Shown: positions 25,446 to 40,000, numbered from the stretch's first letter. The stretch is DNA of 64,000 nucleotides from Oscarella lobularis (GCF_947507565.1 NC_089180.1:186001-250000); one strand, 5' to 3'. A program made the numbers and translations. The notes: generated by a model from the sequence alone, not told the origin.

Positions 25446-27605
25446 TTAATCCCACTCGTCCTCAGTTAAATTGGACGTCCCCGACGGATCGTCGTCATCA
25501 TCCACCTCGATCGCCACCCTACGAGCCAATATCAACGCTACATCGAGCGCACCAAACCCAGGCGGTCCGAACGTCTTCTTCTTACTGCCAGCGGAAGACT
25601 GATCGACCTTACGCAGTTCCTTACCGCGACGTATAGCCGCCATCAAATCGATCCGATTCACCCCGACTCCCGCGGATCCGCTACCGCTCGCTCGATGCGC
25701 CAACGACCCGCCACTAAAACTCGTGACGCTCACCGTCTGGACAACGGCGACGAGCGGCGGCGGCGGCGGCGGCGGCGACACGGGAGCCGTTTCGTCGATT
25801 TCGCACGATTCTCTATGCGAAACCAAAGACTTCTTCTGTGGCACGGCGTACGCGTCGACGTTAACTGATATCATCTGAGCAACGGGCGGCGGCGGCGGCG
25901 GCGGGGGAAAGTCCTCGCTGCCTTGACTTGAAGCCTTCCGTTGTTTGTTCCTCTTAGTGACGGCGGCGTACTTCACCGGCGCAGCTGGCTGTTCACTCAC
26001 TTTGCGTTGTGCCGCCGCCAATTGGCGATTGAATCTCCCGGAAAGAGGCGACCCTTTCAAGTTCTTCTTCTTATTAACGACTGCGTATTGGACAGGACTG
26101 CTCCTCGTTTCTTGGTGCTTGGGTCGACGATTTCGTGCTGGTGACGATTCTTTTTTCGACGACGTTCGCTCCTCTTTCACGCTGTTGAGCCGCGTAATAG
26201 AGAGATAGCTCGATTCCGCGAACGCCGACTCGACAGCCGCCACAGCCAAATTGATTTCATCTTGCAATTCCTTCCCTTTTGACGCTGGATCACTAGGCAC
26301 GGCGTATACGGCTTGAGACGCTGACGGCTGCGGCGGTGGAGGCGGTGGAGGCGGCGGCGGTGGAGGAGGAGGATCCGTAGGACCAGGCTCATACACAACC
26401 GTGTCTTTACTTGACACTGGTTGAGAGCCGGGACGCAGCTCTGAATCGAACACGCCCGTTAGCGCTGGCCGATCTTTCGGTGCCGCGTTGCGATGCGACT
26501 TCTTTCGACTGAAGAGTCGCGAAAGGATGCCGCCGCCGCCGCCGAACGATCGCTGCTTCTTTTTCTCTTTCAAACCACTCGCGACGCTGAGAGTGCAATA
26601 TTTGCCGTCTTCCAGGGACGGAAGATCGCTATCGCTACCCGTGTGAAAACCGGAATCGGCGCTCTTGGAATTGCGCGTCGACGACGACGGCGACGACTGT
26701 TGCGAGGAGAGTTCAATGCCTTTGCTTGCGTAGGTTCGCGTCTTCATGCGACGCACGTCCGTCTTCGACAGAGTCTTAGAGAAATTTGAAAAAGTCTTCG
26801 CCTTACGTTCACTCTAGAAAAAAAAAGGGTGCAATGATTAATTTTTTTGACGTCACATTTCTCATCTCCCACATTCGTCTTTGTCTTCGTTCTTTGCGGC
26901 ATCGCCTGTCGCTGGAGTTCGCCGCTGACCCACAGGTCGGCGAAGTATCCTGGATGCGTGTACTTCACCACGCAGTTGATTCCCTTTCCGTAGAAGACGT
27001 TGAATCGTTCTAAGCTAGGCGGCGGATCGATCTCGTCGAACGACTCCTTGATGATGTGAGGACGCGCGTCGGCGTTGAAGAGCTGTTGACAAGGCCTCTC
27101 TTGACTTGAAAAATGTTGAACGTTGAACAGCGACTCAACATTCATCGCTGAGAAAATAAAAAAATAAATGATAGTCAGCGGTTTTCGCAAATTAAAATTC
27201 GTTCACCTTTGTACGTAATTAATTAACAAATAGGCCCCCCCCCCCCCCCCCCCCACGCCCCCCCACAAAGCCATAACATTACATGATTACACACCGCGTG
27301 CGAGACTCTCGCAAATAGATACGCGCTCGCTCACCTTCTTCGCCGTCGAAGTTGTGTTTGCCGAGATGAGAGCGCAATTTGCCGATTCGAAGAGCGAGAT
27401 TACTCGTTCGTACGTTTATGGACTCCGCTTCCCACAGCAGCTCGCTGAAAAGATCCTCGCAAAGGCGCGAGAGATCGGCGAGCTGGCGTATTAGGCCGGC
27501 GAGCGAATTGGCGGCAACCGCTTCGAGTTCGTTGTGTCGTATGCGAGCGTCGAGCGGACGACGGCTCACAGCGACTGGATTGACCTTTCGCTTTACGAGC
27601 GGCAT
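25446..27605 (-). CDS. WASF: WAVE/WASF actin nucleation-promoting factor
   Basis: WAVE sits in the WAVE regulatory complex and, when Rac is active, stimulates Arp2/3 to nucleate branched actin under the membrane. Three exons, 27,605-27,335, 27,147-26,873 and 26,813-25,446, give 637 residues. The N-terminus MPLVKRKVNPVAVSRR and LAGLIRQLADLSRLCEDLFS form the WAVE homology domain. Exon 2 has DPPPSLERFNVFY and VVKYTHPGYFADLW, matching the family's PPPLNILTPYR...LKFYTNPSYFFDLW. Exon 3 is basic, then proline-rich with runs of up to 14 prolines, then a WH2 motif (RIDLMAAIRRGKELRKV), a central helix (LDVALILARRVAIEV) and an acidic tail ending TEDEWD with the conserved tryptophan. Five tyrosines sit in repeated YAVP/YAVV/YAAV-like contexts in the linker. 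The gene reads toward the dehydratase; the cadherin lies upstream on the same strand. Confidence 0.93.
27235..27254. repeat. Poly-C tract in WAVE intron 1
   Basis: Twenty consecutive C residues, followed after ACG by eight more bases of mostly C, lie in the intron between the first and second WAVE exons. On the coding strand this is a G-run. Confidence 0.95.
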
Positions 27606-28086
27606 TCCGTCGGGTGGGCGGAGAGATCGGGGTCTCTCGCGCGCGTGCTCCGAGGGTGGGAAGGTGTCACTGTATATATATAAAATATAAACCAACAATG
27701 CTTACAGAACTAAGGACGATCAGGAGTAGCAAATTCGATAATGCACCGAGAAGATTCTTACGTTGATTAGCAGCTTTTCTAGAACAGCCTCGTTCTCCTA
27801 ATCCATGTTTTGGAAGAAACCTACTGAATCGATTTAACGTGCGCTAATGCAGCAAAAGAAGAGCGTCAAATCAGAAACTGCGGTTCAAGTAATTGAAAAA
27901 TCATTTAAACGATCTTTATTACGTACTAGTAGCCATGAGAGGCAAATACTACATACAGTACTTTCCTTAGACTAAGAAAAAAGGTGGGAGTGCAAGAAGC
28001 AGCAAATGCTCAACACTGTTTTCGTGCAAAATAAAAGAAAACGCGTAAGAATTAAAGAACTACTAAGAAGAAAGTCCATGGTCTGT
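27606..28086. other. Spacer between cadherin stop and WAVE start
   Basis: This must hold the cadherin 3' end and the WAVE 5' region. A TA-rich stretch at about 27,672-27,690 lies roughly 70 bp upstream of the WAVE start codon, but it is too simple to call a TATA box. No other coding pattern is visible. Confidence 0.4.
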
Positions 28087-31000
28087 CTAACCTTCGGTTT
28101 CACCGTCATAAGCGCTTTCGTCATCGTAGTCGAGGTGCACCTGAGCAAGCGAACGAAAAGAAGGGTCGCACTTCAAAATGACGTCACAACCGTATGGCAA
28201 ATCACTGCCATCAATATCTTCGGCTTTTAGGGTGAACAGCGTGCTCAAACTTCCGGCTTTAGAAACGCCAGTGCCTTCGTTGGCAAAAACGAGAGCACTG
28301 TCACGCTGAGTGGCGTCCAGTTCACGAGTACGACGAAGAAGAACTGGACGACTGTTAATGGGATCATCTTCCTTCCATTCCCCATCGGGATACATTTTGG
28401 CAAACCACTTCTCTTTCTCTGACAGTGGGTCAACGGCGGGCGTATCTTCGCCGCCGCCTTCTTCTTCATAATGCATCACCGATTCTTCCGGTTTCATGAC
28501 GTTCATTTGAATGGGAACTTCGTTGACGTTTTTCGTCTTCAAGCGGCATCGAGGGTTCAAGAAACGGATAGAGCAAATGATGAGAGTAAGCAAAACTGTT
28601 ATGACAGTCAACGAAAAAGCGAAAGTAACAATACTTTCGAAAACAACTCTTCCCGTAAGAATATTAGGCAACTCGGTTGAGCAAAAACGGCCGGTGTACA
28701 GAGAAGGACAATAGCACTTCCTTTGCGCTTCACCGCACGTGGCCCCATTAAGACAAAGCGAACAATTGAATTTGGTACACCGACGAGTAAAACATTTTCC
28801 CACCTCTGACTGAAGGCAAACTTGATCAAATTCAGGACATGCGGCGGAGCAAAGGTTAGGACACTGACATCCTCTAGCGACGCCAGATGATGAGTAAGCA
28901 AAACCGACAACATTGTCTCCCGAAAAACTTAGAGCAGTGTCATCGAGTCGGAGATCTTTAACGCATCCAGTAAATCCTGGTACAGTTTTATTTTCCGTTC
29001 CTCCAATGACTAGTTGGTCAAAGTCAAATGATAAGTTTGGTCGAATACTTATGACTGACGAATGAATAAAGTCGCCATCAACAGTAACACTAATCGTCTT
29101 TCCAAATCGCCTGACCAAAATGCTATGATATTGGTCGTCCATCAAACTTTTCTTTACGATCGCTCGCTGCAACGTTTCTTTTTTATCAACGAACACGTGC
29201 CTCAGATGTCCGCCAGCAAGTTCCAACACACTGCTACTGCTTTCGTTTAGAGTGCCCATAGATAGAAGAAACCCTTCGGGCCCTCTCAAACGAACGAGAA
29301 ATTCTAGGGAAGCCCATACATGCAACTTTTGACGTTGAAGAACGTAGCGAATAGAATCTGAGCTAGAAAGCGTAACTGCAATCGCATCTAAAAAGAACAA
29401 AATTGCCTGCACAGCCCCTTGGACTTCAACGTTTAATTAAGAGTTACCTTTTTCGCAACGATATCCCGCCGATCCAAGAGGACAAGTGCACTTATAACCG
29501 CTGTAGTTTTCCACGCAGAGAGAAGGGTTAATGCAGGAATCATTTTGGCAGCTTGTCATTTCAGCACAATTGTTCGCTGTTCCATTGTTGAGAACGTAAT
29601 TAGCCAAATCGAAAAGGTGGCCGTTGATTTGCACGTCACGAATGCAGCCTTCAAAAGACTCCTCAGGACGACCAGGAGCCGAGCCGAAATAGAAAGGCAA
29701 ACCAAGATTCAAATATCGCTGATTGCCTTGAGATAATCCACCGCTTGCCTGACACATTTCGTAAGTACCACTTTCTGTAACGGCACAATGATCAACTGCA
29801 ACCAAAACATTGTCTCCAGCCAACTTGACCAAAACTGTATGCCATTTTCCATCGTCGACTCTCGGGCTGCCGACGACAAATCGCTTTGAACCATCTCCAA
29901 AGTTTAGTAAGACAGTCACTTGTCCGTGAACTAACTCGAGAGAAATGACGTCTTCACTGCGACCTCGGTTCAACTGCGCATTGTAGAAGACAAGCCCACC
30001 GCTGACAACTGTGGAAACTTGCAAAGACACAGACCAGCTTGAAGAAACGCGAAGGGAAGAGAAGGCTCGATAAGAGCCGCGCTTGATGTTTATACCACGT
30101 AGCTCGCATTTTGGCCCCTCGAAACCGTAGGGGCAAGAGCAGCGTCCATTTGAATCGCAAATTCCGCCATAATAGCAGTGACAAGGTGGCTGACGACTCT
30201 TACAGGTGGTCAACATGTTATCCACACAAGAGTCGTTCGACGCATCGACATGAACGTCGCAGTTAAAACCGGTTAGGCCAGTCGGACAAAAGATCTCACA
30301 AAAGCGGCCGCCGACAGACGTAGGACATGAACAAGTAAATGAATTGATATAAGAATGGCACGTTCCTCCATTCTTACACGGTGTCGACTGGCAGTAATTA
30401 AACGCAAGATCGCACGTCTCTCCATAAAATCCGGGCGAGCACTCGCAAGAGAACGATTCGTTTGCTATGGAAACGCAGAAACCGCCGTGCAGACAGGGAT
30501 TCGACGAGCACGCAGAATCACCACTACCAATACGCTCACACAATTTACCCTGGAAACCGGATCTGCACGTGCACGTATATCCATCCCTCCCGGACGTGCA
30601 GGAGCTACCAGGACGGCAGGGCATTGACGCACAGTGATCCGGAGACCTCACTGGGTATTCGCACTGTTCCCCATAATAGAGAGGAGAGCAGGTGCAGTTG
30701 TAGACGCGCTGGGCTCCTCCTGATCCATCTGTTTCACGGCACACTCCGTCATTGTGACAGGGATTGGATTGGCACAAAGGTGGTGCGATTTCGCAATGTA
30801 CTCCGGTAAATCCACTTTCACATTCGCACGCATAAAGGCCAAGACGTCCACGGAGACACGTACCTCCATTCAAACAGGGAAGAATGTCGCACGGATCTTT
30901 TTCCCACATGCAATCGCTATTCTCGAAATCAGGCGAGCCAAAAAAGCCGGATTCGCATTTGCAGCCAAAATTCCCTGTCGGCAAGTTCCGGCACGAGCCT

Positions 31001-34000
31001 CCGCGTCGGCACGGATTTGAAGTGCAAGGACGGATATCCGCCGTCGTCTTGCCGCACCTTTTGCCGGTAAAACCCAGAAGGCACGTGCAGGTAAAATTAA
31101 AACGTCCAGCTGTGCAAACGCCGCCATTAAGGCAGAAACGACCGGCACAATTGTCGACAGGATGGAACACCGATATTTCGCATCTGTCACCCACGTACGA
31201 GTTGGGGCACAAGCACGTGTAGCCACGTGATGTTGTTATATCGTTTCGACACGTACCACCGTTTTCACAAGGCATCGACAACTCGCATATGTCACCGATG
31301 TTCTCGCAAAGGCGACCTGACGCTCTGTGCGGACATTGACAAACAAAGTTCTGTAGCTTGTCAATGCAAGTGCCGCCGTTTTGACACGGGGACGAAAAAC
31401 AGTCGTCAATATCCGTTTCGCAAAGACTTCCCGTTGAACCGGGCTTGCAGAGACAAGCGAACGAAAGGCTGACAACCGGTTGAAGAAATGAAGATGACGA
31501 CGTCTCGACCACCGACAATTGATTGACATCTATAGACGCGATGCTGATGCACTCAGCCAGATTCTTGCACGGTTCCTCTGCGCATAAATCAACCGGCAGA
31601 GACGTTAAAGCAAGAGGCAGAAATCTTTCCAACGAGAGACTGAGCCTTGCAAGAAGCATGTCCTTTGACCAATTATCAACGGCCATAGAAACGTACGATG
31701 AATCACCACGATTAGACTCTTGAACACTGACTAGGCGCAGACTCTTTCGGCTTATCTCTAATCCACGAGCAAAAGAATCGATTATGTTGCTGTATCCCGC
31801 GTCAACAAGATTATCGACAGTGTCATTCAGTTCAATCACAACAACGTTGTCTAAGTCATTCTCTCGAATAAAGTGAGTTCGTACAGAAACAGCGCAAGCA
31901 ACGTAAGGATGAATTCCATCTGTAGCAGAAACTTGTAATTCAGCCGAAAAGCCCTCTTCAAGTTTAGAAGATAAGAGTAGCACGCTGCAATTCAAATCAA
32001 CTGAAACCCTGCTGAAATTCGTGCTTAGAACGTCTTTACATCTAAACGAGTCTCCGACGTCAGGATCTCCCGCATTTATATTGGAAATCAGCATTCCTTT
32101 CTCTAATCCGCTCCTGTTGTAAGTGCTTACAATATCGACATCTTTCCTACCGCCTTGGCTTGGATTATCGTTCTCATCTAAGACAGTTACAAAAATTGTC
32201 GCCTCTTTCGAGAGAGACGGACTTCCTCCGTCGACTGCTAAAACGGTCACTTCGTAAAAGGGAATCACTTCTCGGTCGAAAACAGAATCAGCAAAAAAGC
32301 CTCCAGTCACAGAATCCAAACGAAATAGAGACGTCTTTGACAGCATAACGTAGTGAACAATGCCTCCGTTGCCGCTATCGTAATCAACCGCATTCACAGT
32401 AACCAAAGGTTGGGATTCGGTCGTGTAGAGAATATTTTCTTTAACGGAAACTTGATAGCTCTGGCTCTCAAAAACGGGCTCGTTATCGTTGACATCGGTC
32501 ACCTCAATGAGAACTTGAGCGAAGCCAGTGAGTTGATTGTGCAAACCGTCATCAATTGCTTCCACCGTCAAATTAATAAAACGCCCCTCTTCGTAATCAA
32601 GAGAGGCAGTGAGATAAAGGCGACCGTCCTGTGGCCCGATAGAAAATCTGCCATATGAATCAATTAAACGAAACTGAAATTCCGCGTTTCGTCCACGATC
32701 ATTGTCCGTTGCGTTCACAGTCAAAAAACTAGTAAACAAAAGAGCGTTTTCCGGCAAAGCGATGCGATAGGTTGACATAGAAAATACAGGAGGATGGTCA
32801 TTGACGTCGAGAATGTCAACAATAAGAACACCGTCTCCTACCAGCGCTGGATCACCGCCGTCGACTAATCCAATTTCCAAACGGTACCGAAATGGGAAAG
32901 GAGGTATTCTCTTTGCTACAGTGATAACACCGTTGTCCATGGAAAAGACTTGATCGTCATTACCAAAGTCAAGCCAATAGCGTATGCGACCGTTAGCCCC
33001 TTCATCGTCGTCGCTAGCGCTCAGAGCCAGCACCGTCGAGCCTATGGGCGCATCATCGTAGATACTGCGTTGCATGTAATAACTGTCGAAATGAGGAGCA
33101 TTGTCGTTGACGTCATGAACGACAATCGTAACCATCGTTTCAGAAAAATACGATGGCGTGCCTCCGTCATTGGCTCGGATAATTGCGTTGTAGCGAGACA
33201 CCGATTCACGATCGAGAGAACCGCTTACGAATATCCAACCACTTGTCTCATTAACGTAAAACTTGCGGCTCTCGACGAGAAATCCGTCAAAGTCGTTACC
33301 CTCAACAACATAAAGGGAATACGTCAACTTGCTGTTCAAGCCAACGTCAACATCGTTTGCTGTATATCGCCCAACGCGAGTCCCAATACGTGCATTCTCC
33401 ATGATATGAGCAAAACTGTGGGTGTTGCCAAAAGTGGGAGCGTTATCGTTTACGTCAAGAACCTCGACGATAACAGTTGCGTATCCTTCGTGACCTGCGC
33501 TGTCTCTTGCTGCAGCGGTGAAAACAAAACGTTCCCTCGTTTCTCGATCAAGCGTTTGTTGGGTCATCAAAAAACCCAAAGTAGAATTGATCATAAAGTA
33601 ACTCGAACTTAAACCGTCGTCGACAAGGCTGTAGGAGATAGAGTCGCCTAAGAGGTCCGGGTCAAAGGCGCTTAGCCGATAAAACGACGTTCCTAGACTT
33701 GCGTCTTCCTTTACGCGAATCTTATACGATGCATTAGAAAACACTGGTGCTTCATCGTTGACATCAAGAATCGTAACGTTGATAAATGCCGTACTTTGAA
33801 AGAGACCGTCGCTAACGTTGATTTGCAGACGATAGAAAGGAATGCTTTCATAATCCAATTTCGTCTGCAAAAGAAGTTTTCCACGTTCGGAAGATAATGT
33901 AAAGGCATAGCCCGTGTTCCCTTTTGTGAGGATGTATCGAAAATCTGAAAATTCGTCGCTGTCTTCGACCAGTAATTTGACCGGAAGAGTATAAGGCGCA

Positions 34001-37000
34001 ATCACATTCTCCTTCAAAACAACGGCGTATTCGCTTGGATTAAAACGAGGGACATTGTCGTTGACATCAGTCACATTAATGAAAACGAGTATTGACGAAT
34101 TCCTCGAAGGCGAACCGTGATCGCTTGCTATGACGTAGAAGGAAATTTGCGGAGGGGGTAAAGAGAAGAACTCCCGATCAAACTCTAACATCGCAGAAAT
34201 ACTTCCGGTAACGTTATCGATAGAAAATAATTGAGAGTCGTCAATAGCATAGGATATTCTTGCATTTGAATCAACGTCCTTGTCCGTCGCAAGAACTTGA
34301 CCAACTATCGTTCCAACTGCACTATTCTCCGGAATGCGAAAACTGTACCGCGGTTCTTGAAACCGGGGGCTACAATCATTGACGTCGATAACGGTCACAC
34401 GTAAAACGGCGTAGGTAGGAGCAAAAGGATTCGAAGCTTCGATAATAACATTAATCTCCGGCACAGTCTCGCGATCGAGCAGAGAAGTCGTCCTGACAAC
34501 GCCCGAAACATTCCCAATGTCGAATCTTCTCGGACCATTCCAACTGGCAAGTCCTCCTTCAATAGCGCGATAGACAACAGGCGCAGTTTCGTGCAAAGTC
34601 GTGTTCATACGAATGACAACCGTACCCACTGGGACGTCTTCTCGAACGCTGATGTCGTAGTAGAAACGATCAAATTCGGCTACTGTGCTGAGGGCATCAA
34701 CGACATTGACGGTAACGTCGACAGTCGACGAAAGCGACGGTTGGCCGTGATCGGTTGCCCGCACTTGAAAGAAATACCGATTCTTCACTTTGGCGTCCAA
34801 TATATAGAACGACAGTTGCACCCTTCCGCTATCGGGGTACACAAAAAACGCCGAATTTTTGGGCAGAACGTCGTAACGAATCTCCGCGTTCGATCCCTCG
34901 TCTTCGTCAACAGCACTGACGCGCAAAACAACATCGTTAAGGTCGATAGAATCTTTAACTGTCACTTGATAGGAAGGAAGACTGAAACGAGGAGCGTGGT
35001 TATTGATGTCTGTAAGAGTGACTTCGAGGGAACAAAAGGCGCTCCGACCTCCACCGTCGTAAGCGCGAATGACTTCGGGGGGCAATCGGTTGGGCGGAAT
35101 CAACAAATCCGACCCCGAAACGTTCGTGTACACATCTCCAGTTTGATTATCAACGGCAAATTTTCCACCTTCCCTCTCCATTACGTAGTTGACTACACCG
35201 TGGTGGAAGTAATCGGGATCGACTGCGGTAACTCGTGTCACAAACGTGCCAAGGGGAGATCCTTCTGGTACGGAGCCCCTGCACGGACCCGGCGGAACAA
35301 ACGAAGGATTGTGAGCATTAACGTTGCCGACATATACATCAACAATTGCGTCGTCGCGAAAATCTCCGTCGAAAACTTGAACGTCCAAAAGGTAACGGCC
35401 ACTTTGACTTGCACGATTCAAAGTCAATGCACCAGTAAGACGATCCAATGCAAAGACGTTCTGATCGTTTCCATGGTCTATGGAATAAACAAGCGGTGAT
35501 AGATGGTCCTTGTCACTCGCCAACACTTGTCCAACAAGGGTCCCTTTCGGAGCCGAGTCACTAACGAGAAATCGATAACGGTCGTCAACAAAACGAGGAA
35601 CGACGTCATTAGCATTTGCCACATCCACATAGACTTTGACATCGATGTATTGCGTTGGCCTGCCGAGATCGCGTATGACGACGTCAAACGCATACATACT
35701 TGTTTCCTCGTAATCTAGGCGCTTTTTCAAGAAAAGGAATCCTTTGGTCGGATGTAAAGAAAACTTGTCGTCGTACATCTCGGTGACTTTCATAAAGACG
35801 AGTTGTCCGTTCGTTCCTTTGTCAGCATCGTAGGCGGCTATGCTGGTCAGTCTACCGGGCTTCGTCCTTTCATCTACAGTAACCCGTAGACTATTAGCAG
35901 TCGCGCTCGAAGTAAGAGTGGGAGCGTTATCATTAGCGTCTTGCACAACAATGGTCACATCAACCTCGACGAAGTCAGCGTCGCAAGAGAAGCAAGCATT
36001 GTCGTGAAGGCGAACTACGAGAACGTACTCCCTCAATCTTTCGTAATCAAGAGGAGCATCGACCGTAATTAATCCAAAGAAAGAATCCACATGAAACGCT
36101 CCACCAAGGTTTCCATCGACAAAAAAATAATCCAGATCTGATACTGGATCGCCGTTAAAAGCAAAGCCTCGAACGCGACCAACTGGAGTTCCCACAGGCG
36201 ACGATTCTGATACAGCAAACTTGTAGTTTGAGTGCTCAAAGAAAGGCTTTTTAACAACGTCATCCACTATGAATAAAGTCAAGAAAGCTGTCGTCTTTAG
36301 ACCTCCGGAATCACTGACTTGAATAGTCAAGTTGTAGGCGTCCAACATATTCGAGTTGGAGGCACGTGTTAAAACGATATTTCCCGAGTTTTCAATCAGA
36401 AAAGGATACGAAAGCGGAAGATAAGAGTAGGAGCCGCCACCGACTTGTAAAATGTCCTTCCCATCCGGGATCACATTCCATGATTCACCGTCCTCAGCGT
36501 CGATGGCCAGTACAGTGTATACTATCGATCCTTGACGTAAGTTTTTACGAAGATATCCAGTCATTGGTAGTCGTTCCAAAAACTGAGGATAATTGTCATT
36601 GACGTCTGTAACGTTTACTTGAAAGGTCGTCGTAGCACGACGAATGGGATGAGTAAAGTTAGGGTAAGCAGCTTCAACTGTCAGAATGTACGAATCTTGA
36701 AATTCTCGGTCAAGAGGCGCAGCAAGCACGAGATTTCCTTCATCAGTAACGTTGAAGTCGGTAAAACGAGGTTTTACTTGAAACAACACGTTAACAAAGG
36801 CTGACTCGAATATGGTTCCAACAGGACTTGATCCTATCGGCGTATCTTCTCGAATCGCGATGCCGCTCTCCAACGAACGAACAAAGCGAAACAATGATGA
36901 AACTCTGACAAAAACGAGCGTATACTCCACGTGAAAGCCGTCATTGACTTGAACCCGAAGGCGATAAACTGAATCCCCTAAGCCGGACGACCGAGCGACT

Positions 37001-40000
37001 ACGACATGTCCACTGGTACTATTTATTCGAAAGTGCCTTCCGTCGTCTCCCGAGTGTATGGAATAACTCAAGGGATACACTCCCCACGCAGTCACTCGTA
37101 CCACTTCAACATCGCCAGGTGCAACAATGCTGGCGCGGTAAACGCTACGAAGAAAGCGGGGACGAACGGATCGAATAACTCTAATGTAAACGACAGCTGG
37201 ATAAAGAGCGGTGAAAGAAGGAGAGCCAAGATCCCGTGCTTGAACTGCAATTTCAAGAACGCGAGCGTCACGAAAATTGAGCACAGAAGCTTGAAGTGTA
37301 AGTTGTCCCGTTATTGAATCGATAGAAAACATGGAGGCATCGTAGTCATCGGTGATAAAGTATCGCACCTCGCCATTCAAACCGGAATCACGATCGCGAG
37401 CGACAACAGACCACAATTTCACTCCGATAGAAGCTTCTGAAGGAACTCTCCAAGCTGTGACTTCGTCTCGAAATTCTGGAGCATTGTCATTGACGTCTAG
37501 TAGAGATACGATAAGACGAGCTGTCGTACGTCTATGAAAGGCATCCACTGCGTAAAAACGAAAGACGAGATTTTTCTCCTGCTCGTAGTCAAGCGTTGTT
37601 GTCGTGGCAACAAGTCCAGTAGCGGAATTAATCGAAAAATTCATGGAATGTCCGTGAAAAGTGATTCGATACGGACTGACGACGCGAGGGGCAACCACTG
37701 TCCTTCCAACAACATTCGTTTCAACCATCGTAACACGATATACATCCTGCGTAAAACGCGGGGGATGACCATCTATTGCATCATCCATCACCCGAACGTG
37801 CAGCGTGCTTGACCCCGTCATAACAGTCGATCCATTGTCGCTCGCCTTGATGACCAAAGAGTAGAAAGTGACATTTTCAAAGCGCAACGGTGAAATCAAG
37901 CGGATGACACCGCTCGACTGACCGATTGAAAAAACTCTCCCAACTTGGTCGAAATTGGAAATTGCATACGTTATATTACTATTACTTCCAGGCTCATCTT
38001 CATCCGAAGCTTGGACAGCAAATATAGGCGTTCCAACAGCGACACTTTCTCTTATGTTCACTTTATAAAAAGACGAGGCAAAAACGGGAGGATGATCGTT
38101 CGCATCTGTGACGCGAATGTGAACTTGGACGTAATTTGCTTTCGATGGAGAGCCGCCGTCTTCAGCCTTGATAACGATCGAATAATGCGACCGCATTTCC
38201 CTGTCGAGACGAGAAAGCAAAACAACTGAACCGTTGGACAGTACTCCAAAAAAGGAAGGCCGTGGATAATTTTCCAATTTCAGACTATATTTCACAGCTC
38301 CATTCAATTTTTCATCAGGATCGTTGGCATGAACTGAAACGACTATTGATCCAGGTGAAGCAGATTCGATTACGTCGACCAAATAGAGGCTTTGCTCAAA
38401 CACTGGGAAGTTATCATTGACGTCGATCAAAGTCACACAAACAGACGTAGTGGCCATAGACCAACTGCCGCTTGACGAGGCAAACAAATCGATTAAAAGA
38501 GTCCCGTTACCAACGAGAGATTCTCTATCCAATTGGGAGGACACCGAAACAAAACCTGTAAGAGGATCGACTCGAAACAAATGACTGGACGTCGAGTAGA
38601 CAACGTCTGACGGCGAAGAAAGCTGACTAATAGCCGTCACGTTAACGACAAAGGTCCCAATATCAACGTCCTCCCTCAAGGTCGCGTGATAACGAGACGA
38701 AAGGAAGAGAGGTGGGGGATCGTAGCGATTGACGACACGCACTTGAACGGGCAAAAGAGACCGACGTGGATGCGAGCCCCTATCCGTAGCAACGACAGTG
38801 AACAAGTGAACGTCTGAAAGTTCGTAATTAATCGGCTTCTCGATGGTGATCCGCCCAGACATTGAATCGATGGCGAAAATACCCTTATCGTTGTCTCGTA
38901 TTGAGTAAAAGACTTTCCCATCTCTTCCTACATCGGGATCGTAAGCTTTAACCCAAGCAACAAAACTTCCCATTGGGCTGTTTTCGTCCATAGAAACTCT
39001 CAGAGGTAAACTCTGCGAAAATGAAGGAGAATGTCGATTGACAGAAAAAATATTGATGGAATACGTGATTTCGTCGGAAAGAGAAGGAAACACATCTGTC
39101 AGGACTCTGACGAGAAGCGGATACCGTCCGACACTGACACTTTTAACCAAAGTCACGTGTCCAGTAGTACGATTGACGACGAAACTCCTGTTAAAATCCC
39201 TTCCATGTATAAAATAACGTAACGGTGTTGGGATGACTGAACGTGCTTGTCTCCACGGTTGAATTACAAAGGGTAGGAGCTTGTCTTCAGCAACATCAAT
39301 AGAGATTACTTTGAGCGGACCAAACGAAGGTATTTTGGTCCGGTTTGTCGCGACGGAAAGATGAAGGCAGCCAACGACTTTTCGAGAGCGATTGAACGGA
39401 TTCTCCGCAACAACGTCGAGAACAGCAAAGGAGGCCGGAAACGCTCTGGCTAAAGATAGTTCTCCAGTAATACTGTTAATTGAAAAGTAGAGAGACGACT
39501 GCAGGCTTTGATCATTTATCGGACCATGTAGCCACCAGGAATGAAAGTATGGTAACATTCGGTACTCAACCGCAGCATTTGTCCCGGAATCGGCGTCCAC
39601 AGCGTAAACGGTTGCGATAGTGTTGTTGACAAGCATTACAGAGCGACTGCGAAGAGTGACATAGTATGGACTTTCGTCAAACATGGGCAAATTGTCGTCA
39701 ACGTCGACGAGTGTCACAGTTAACGTAGTCACGCTGAATAGGTAACGACGTTGAGCTCCACGGTATTCCGCCTGAACGTATAAGACATACTGGCGATTAG
39801 CCTCATAGTCGAGTTGTCCGCATTTCGACACATTGCCAGTTAACGAGTCAATGTAAAAGGCTCTAGCTTTCGGATCGATCCAAACTAGGTTGTAAATAAC
39901 AGGCATGTAGCCACGAGCACGAATTTGAACAAAGGCTTCGTGATCGTTTAGATCTTCTCGAATAGTAACAGCGTAAGACGACTGAGAGAACTGCGGTCTT

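Noticed and set aside
27672-27690. TATA box for WAVE
   Set aside because: The stretch is a simple TA-rich tract; nothing distinguishes it from the many others in the window.
30355-31226. Overlapping Arg/His-rich frames opposite the EGF repeats
   Set aside because: They are shadows caused by the codon bias of Cys- and Gly-rich EGF sequence on the other strand.
34591-35499. Long plus-strand open frames inside the cadherin (up to 302 codons)
   Set aside because: They are antisense to a continuous, motif-rich cadherin frame and lack any domain pattern.
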